Below, in pieces: positions 6,101 to 7,497 of a stretch of 7,497 nt of DNA. Positions within the stretch are counted from its first letter, which is position 1. Each line of letters begins with the position of its first letter. The stretch is from CAYGAG01 sp964347765. GTDB lineage: Archaea; Thermoproteota; Bathyarchaeia; Bathyarchaeales; Bathycorpusculaceae. The stretch is from contig CAYGAG010000075.1 of NCBI GenBank assembly GCA_964347765.1, positions 1-7,497 of the forward strand. Reading direction: 5' to 3'. A program made the translations under genes and the position numbers. The notes under the pieces were generated by a model that was not told the origin of the DNA, made no database searches, and was given only the letters and a program-made list of their open reading frames with translations.

Positions 6101-6363
6101 TAACTAAGATTCTGAGATCTAAAGCGCGGAAACCCATAAACATTCTTTTCGACAATCTCTCAGACACGATACTATTATGTGGATTCGAGAAAACCTACAA
6201 GTTCATACGTTGGATCCTAGAAGCAGTCTCCTCGCCGAACAGGACAATTCTGTTCGTATTCAACCCAATGGCACATGACCCTAAAACATCTTCATCCATC
6301 AGAGGTCTCTTCCAGACTCGATTATCCTACGGAAAAGATGGACCTAGAATCGGCACTCTATAG
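3109..6363 (+). CDS. Large type I membrane surface protein with LamG/MAM-like ectodomain and KaiC-like cytoplasmic tail
   Basis: This is a 1084-residue protein starting at TTG 3109. It is the first possible start after the in-frame TAG at 3091-3093, and it immediately precedes a good signal sequence (hydrophobic residues about 10-25). In order it contains: a duplicated N-terminal motif (51-71 and 94-113, with C66 and C93); the linker DYSADKGTHSNFTAQ (132-146); a MAM-like jelly roll (about 168-314); a beta-sandwich beginning NYELDLEMQWQNVSY (320-334) that resumes at ENIQVDVWHGGLW (559-571) around a LamG-like insert; two further beta-sandwiches (about 628-738 and 741-848); a transmembrane helix (861-883); a basic stop-transfer RRRNRKK (884-890); and a cytoplasmic domain (about 891-1084). 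Nineteen N-X-S/T sequons lie outside. The ectodomain suggests glycan or surface binding. The tail aligns with the upstream ATPase but lacks Walker A. No catalytic residues or sortase signal are visible. The overall role is inferred. Confidence 0.9.
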   Translation: MTFRSHFQKICYLFLLLLVSLVLLCPVDSEDGIAYITYYPSSYRLVEGMHVSGGFPESVQSLDSDCLTVQSEPSEQFMFSNPSVYVLRQLTSCVSGHIPDLVSEDDLHMVFRSYFSGNNAVDFVDYYMSDVDYSADKGTHSNFTAQLSGPDSIFDTLTEENTGGASNATFIDAESFEGAWPPTGWTEGGPWDRESDQAYNGSYSADFDGDFISPSGSLSTPALNCSDANAIYVDFWYRDDDCDNGEFLLQYYNGTNWNTISDLGSTLQEDQWLHYQDKVTDSQYSISDFIVRWRAESVDFGEHVWVDLITIQKEIQSADNYELDLEMQWQNVSYQEINKELAVYVDRGNNTHCLNASGGYLTVGDGTPDWGSSMGTISFWMKWNIVNNRPWGQHDDMETRFSANTLILDWGYPASLMSNTIFSPDKWYFIAIAWNEDTDDLSLYVGDQDNPPQLDAQNDAWASRVSDVGAVENNFMASRGGLDPTDGVGDDLRYWNISRTLTDIQKDYNFELTGSESNLRSYFRLNNDFDDTGSDNNDGSASGIYMFSSGVAFARPPTENIQVDVWHGGLWQNLVTDLSEGWNNVSISSYVDSPTLTIRFKGVVEADDGVQDSWAIDAALLHVWSNEYMAEVEFAGSSDLENWSTINWTASIGWTVGSINVTAQLYSFSLGDYSSGGDGYLSYESSASSHEDEVKSQNVANNLDHFRNSTGHWKMKIKGVKVTDDQFDLEIDWIELKLSEDYELSTEYSFSDMTTDTAVRLNFTVTSHYSQVGVNVTIQAWNYSSSSYAEDVEASLSYTSDVGNETRTLSIITDPEFYVSNGTAKIRIRGVSSSQFLQEIDRISLSYGYSSVHPWGLPFGWGGILLYTVPAGVSLLFISVLILRRRNRKKPNIEDKMHPFAGSFGMSHEQMAGKKMLLEIDPTSDFQGILFNFASEANNRGEKLFIFTSRGSPLHSKFSGSKNTGFYLLASKSFTAKQGRAREALLPANDLSILLDTITKILRSKARKPINILFDNLSDTILLCGFEKTYKFIRWILEAVSSPNRTILFVFNPMAHDPKTSSSIRGLFQTRLSYGKDGPRIGTL
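3259..3447 (+). repeat. Duplicated N-terminal motif in the surface protein
   Basis: Residues 51-71 and 94-113 share the pattern V-S-G-x-x-P-(x)n-V-x-S-x-D-D-x-L-x-x-V-x-x-S. The first copy begins VSGGFPESV and the second VSGHIPDLV. Each carries or adjoins one cysteine (C66, C93), which could pair outside the cell. The copies are diverged in DNA, so this is an old protein-level repeat. Confidence 0.5.
3610..4050 (+). other. MAM-like / jelly-roll ectodomain module
   Basis: Residues about 168-314 follow the MAM-like pattern: an F-E opening (ESFEGAWPPTGW), NGSYSADFDG, a run to VDFWYRDDDCDNGEFLLQYY, then a W-x-x-I strand, DQWLHY and a closing VWVDLITI strand. Such modules bind ligands or support adhesion in surface proteins. 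The assignment is by pattern, not by search. Confidence 0.55.
4153..4776 (+). other. LamG/concanavalin-like domain inserted within a beta-sandwich
   Basis: Residues about 349-556 show the LamG_3-style order: SGGYLTVGDG, GTISFWMKW, a middle region, SPDKWYFIAIAWNED, LSLYVGD, then DDLRYWNISRTLTDIQKDY, ending with YFRLNNDFDDTGSDNND. All are usual landmarks of laminin-G-like domains attached to archaeal and bacterial surface proteins. The flanking segments ELAVYVDRG (340-348) and ENIQVDVWHGG (559-569) look like neighbouring strands of one sandwich. Confidence 0.65.
4897..5652 (+). repeat. Three related beta-sandwich ends in the membrane-proximal ectodomain
   Basis: Three segments end in the same strand pair: TIRFKGV ... 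AIDAALLHVW (597-624), KMKIKGV ... EIDWIELKL (714-738) and KIRIRGV ... EIDRISLSY (825-847). They share [K/T]-[I/M]-[R/K]-[I/F]-[K/R]-G-V followed about 8-12 residues later by [A/E]-I-D. This indicates serial duplication of one fold in the stalk. The copies are diverged at DNA level. Confidence 0.6.
5689..5757 (+). other. Transmembrane helix of the surface protein
   Basis: Residues 861-883 (WGGILLYTVPAGVSLLFISV and following) form a single hydrophobic span. RRRNRKK follows directly at 884-890, which fixes the C-terminal part inside the cell by the positive-inside rule. Confidence 0.85.
5779..6360 (+). other. Cytoplasmic P-loop-less KaiC/DUF835-like domain
   Basis: Residues 891-1084 align by eye with the KaiC-like ATPase at 1942-2649. 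GKKMLLEIDPTSDFQ (913-927) lies over GGLILLAGSPGSGKT, EANNRGEKLFIFTS over AELGERGIYVSF, and INILFDNLSD (1010-1019, D1015) over the Walker B strand LVIDSF. ILFVFNP (1047-1053) matches LLLVEIP. The Walker A glycines and Lys are gone, so ATP hydrolysis is unlikely. A similar pattern (GFE ... KF near a DNL strand) is known from DUF835-type domains of archaeal sensor proteins. The fold is inferred. Confidence 0.55.
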
Positions 6364-6736
6364 CACCATTTGACGTAGTGGCTCATTGATTCTCTCATAG
6401 ACGCGCTTCTCATGCCAGCTGCACTAGCGTTAACGGTAAGTTCCCATCCTTTGCATTAGATGTTGCGTTCTTGAAGCTAAGCTCTCCCGTTGAAAGTGCA
6501 ATTATGGCATGAATAGCTAAGATACTGAAGCTGCAATTTCCACCTACCCCCCCTAGGGGGGAGGGGGGGTCTGAAGATTACAGTCAGCTGTCTTGCGTGA
6601 CGTACAAACTACGAAGGAGTAAACTTCCAGAATGAGCTGTCAATGCTGGACTTCGTGGAGAATCCCTCTTCTTTTTCCAATCGTCTCCGCCTTCACGTCT
6701 ATCAGTTGGGATAAACTCTTTCAAGGATGAAATCTT
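6364..6736. other. Intergenic region between surface protein and nucleoside phosphorylase
   Basis: About 370 bases hold no confident gene. The notable element is the GC palindrome at 6547-6569. A pyrimidine-rich tract (CCCTCTTCTTTTTCC, about 6663-6677) could aid termination. A weak ATAAACTC box (about 6711-6718) lies some 24 bases before ATG 6737. A 32-codon open frame (6632-6730) and an antisense frame (6410-6577) are too weak to call. No tRNA is visible. Confidence 0.55.
6547..6569. repeat. C7-TA-G6-A-G7 palindrome / G-tract
   Basis: Seven C, TA, six G, A and seven G follow each other. The centre CCCCCCTAGGGGGG (6548-6561) is a perfect 14-base palindrome. It contrasts sharply with the moderately AT-rich surroundings. 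It could fold as a tight hairpin or as G-rich secondary structure, act in termination after the surface-protein gene, or reflect homopolymer error in assembly. Confidence 0.8.
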
Positions 6737-7497
6737 ATGTGTTGTGGGTTGTCGGTCTTGAACAGCGATGATGAGGCGGTGTTCACACCATCAGACTTCA
6801 TACAATATCTGGCTGAGACACGCAAGGTGAAAGTGGAAAACCTAAGCCTGCCTAACCGTCTTATAATGACTTATCACAGACGCATATATGAAGATGCGAA
6901 AAGGCTAGTCAATGGCAGGACTGTTGACTGGTGGATTTATGGTGATACACGTCCTCTCTGTGTAGGAAAAGCTAATGGTGTTGAGGTTGGGGTGGGCTGT
7001 TTCTGGGTCGGTGCACCGGCTGCTGTCATGACCTTAGAAGAGGTCATTGCGTGTGGTGTATCCATCATATTCGAGGTTGGTTTCTGTGGCGGTCTGCAGC
7101 CCTTCGTTCAGCCAGGCAGTATACTTGTTGTGAATGAAGCAATTAGGGATGAAGGAACCTCTAACCACTATCTCCCGCCTAAAGTGTCAGTGAAATCTTC
7201 TATACGATTGAGAAAGAAGCTCATCGAGTGTCTGAACAAAGAGAAGATCAAGTATCTTGCTGGTTCTGTATGGTCAACAGACGGCGTCTACCGCGAAACC
7301 CGTGGCAAGTTCAAGAAGTTCAAGAAAGAAGGTGTCTTAGGAGTCGACATGGAAACATCTGCAATCTTCGCTCTGGCCAGATACAGGAACGTTGAGGCCG
7401 CTTCAACTCAAATAGTCTCCGACATTCTAACTGAGACTGAATGGCAAACACATTTCTTCGGACATGAACAGGTCAGAAAGAACTCTAAAATCTTGAT
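6737..7497 (+). CDS. Nucleoside phosphorylase (PNP/UDP family, uridine phosphorylase-like), 3' end outside window
   Basis: This enzyme cleaves nucleosides with phosphate to a base and ribose-1-phosphate in salvage. I read 253 residues to the edge. Motifs: VGAPAAVMTLEEVIACG (91-107), the glycine-rich VGFCGGLQP (114-122) matching the family's GTCGGLQP, RDEGTSNHY (137-145), STDGVYRET (180-188), DMETSAIFALA (204-214) and the catalytic-type Asp in VSD (D229). Family members have about 230-290 residues, so about 20-40 are missing. The start is ATG 6737, because an in-frame TGA ends 6 bases upstream. TTG 6758 is a possible alternative that would drop the odd MCCGLSV beginning. AAGGA lies about 10 bases upstream. 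The motif style (RDEGTS, YRET) is that of the COG2820 Udp group. Base specificity (uridine, purine or methylthioadenosine) cannot be settled from this fragment. The gene appears independent of the locus upstream. Confidence 0.92.
   Translation, partial: MCCGLSVLNSDDEAVFTPSDFIQYLAETRKVKVENLSLPNRLIMTYHRRIYEDAKRLVNGRTVDWWIYGDTRPLCVGKANGVEVGVGCFWVGAPAAVMTLEEVIACGVSIIFEVGFCGGLQPFVQPGSILVVNEAIRDEGTSNHYLPPKVSVKSSIRLRKKLIECLNKEKIKYLAGSVWSTDGVYRETRGKFKKFKKEGVLGVDMETSAIFALARYRNVEAASTQIVSDILTETEWQTHFFGHEQVRKNSKIL

Noticed and set aside
6632..6730. 32-codon plus-strand frame (beginning MSCQCWTSW) with AAGGAG about 12 bases upstream, ending 6 bases before the phosphorylase
   Set aside because: It is in the same frame as the phosphorylase but separated by TGA. 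Its composition is odd and there is no support beyond a passable ribosome binding site, so it is more likely leader sequence.
6764..6773. GATGATGA resembling a C/D-box C motif
   Set aside because: It lies in the N-terminal codons of the phosphorylase (Asp-Asp-Glu), with no matching D box at a suitable distance.
1..7497. CRISPR arrays, transposases, tRNA/rRNA genes
   Set aside because: I saw no regularly spaced direct repeats, no insertion-sequence ends or transposase motifs, and no cloverleaf or conserved rRNA sequence. A small RNA could be missed by eye.

Overview
The window looks archaeal. The best evidence is a clear aIF5B (archaeal/eukaryotic-type IF2) gene, a KaiC/RAD55-family ATPase, a small signalling-type domain protein resembling archaeal output domains, and a large secreted, sequon-rich surface protein. 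AT-rich TATA-like boxes and weak or absent Shine-Dalgarno sequences also fit. The style of the surface protein (jelly-roll modules with a K-G-V ... E-I-D-W-I strand pattern) and of the KaiC-like gene recalls uncultured Thermoproteota such as Bathyarchaeia. That placement is inferred from memory of similar proteins and was not tested.

Layout: (1) Positions 1-1582, minus strand: a two-gene cluster of a 66-residue two-helix membrane protein followed by the 5' part of aIF5B, which runs off the left edge. (2) Positions 1583-1941: an intergenic region with diverging TATA-like boxes. (3) Positions 1942-3043, plus strand: a KaiC-like ATPase with an intact Walker A motif, then 13 bases later a 126-residue GTG-start protein. 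(4) Positions 3109-6363, plus strand: a 1084-residue type I membrane protein with a TTG start. It has a signal peptide, a duplicated N-terminal motif, a MAM-like module, a beta-sandwich apparently split by a LamG-like insertion, two more beta-sandwiches, one transmembrane helix, and a cytoplasmic tail that reads as a RecA/KaiC fold without its P-loop. (5) Positions 6364-6736: non-coding, with a very GC-rich C7-TA-G6-A-G7 palindrome. (6) Positions 6737-7497, plus strand: a nucleoside phosphorylase (PNP/UDP family) cut by the right edge.

The most interesting reading is that genes 3 and 4 form one locus. An active KaiC-like ATPase and a small output-domain-like protein sit beside a glycoprotein-like receptor whose cytoplasmic end is a degenerate copy of the same ATPase fold. 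This would be an envelope-sensing device in which a pseudo-KaiC on the membrane meets a soluble KaiC. The fold assignment of the tail rests on an alignment by eye, and the functional link is inferred from adjacency only. The flanking aIF5B and phosphorylase genes look like ordinary housekeeping genes.
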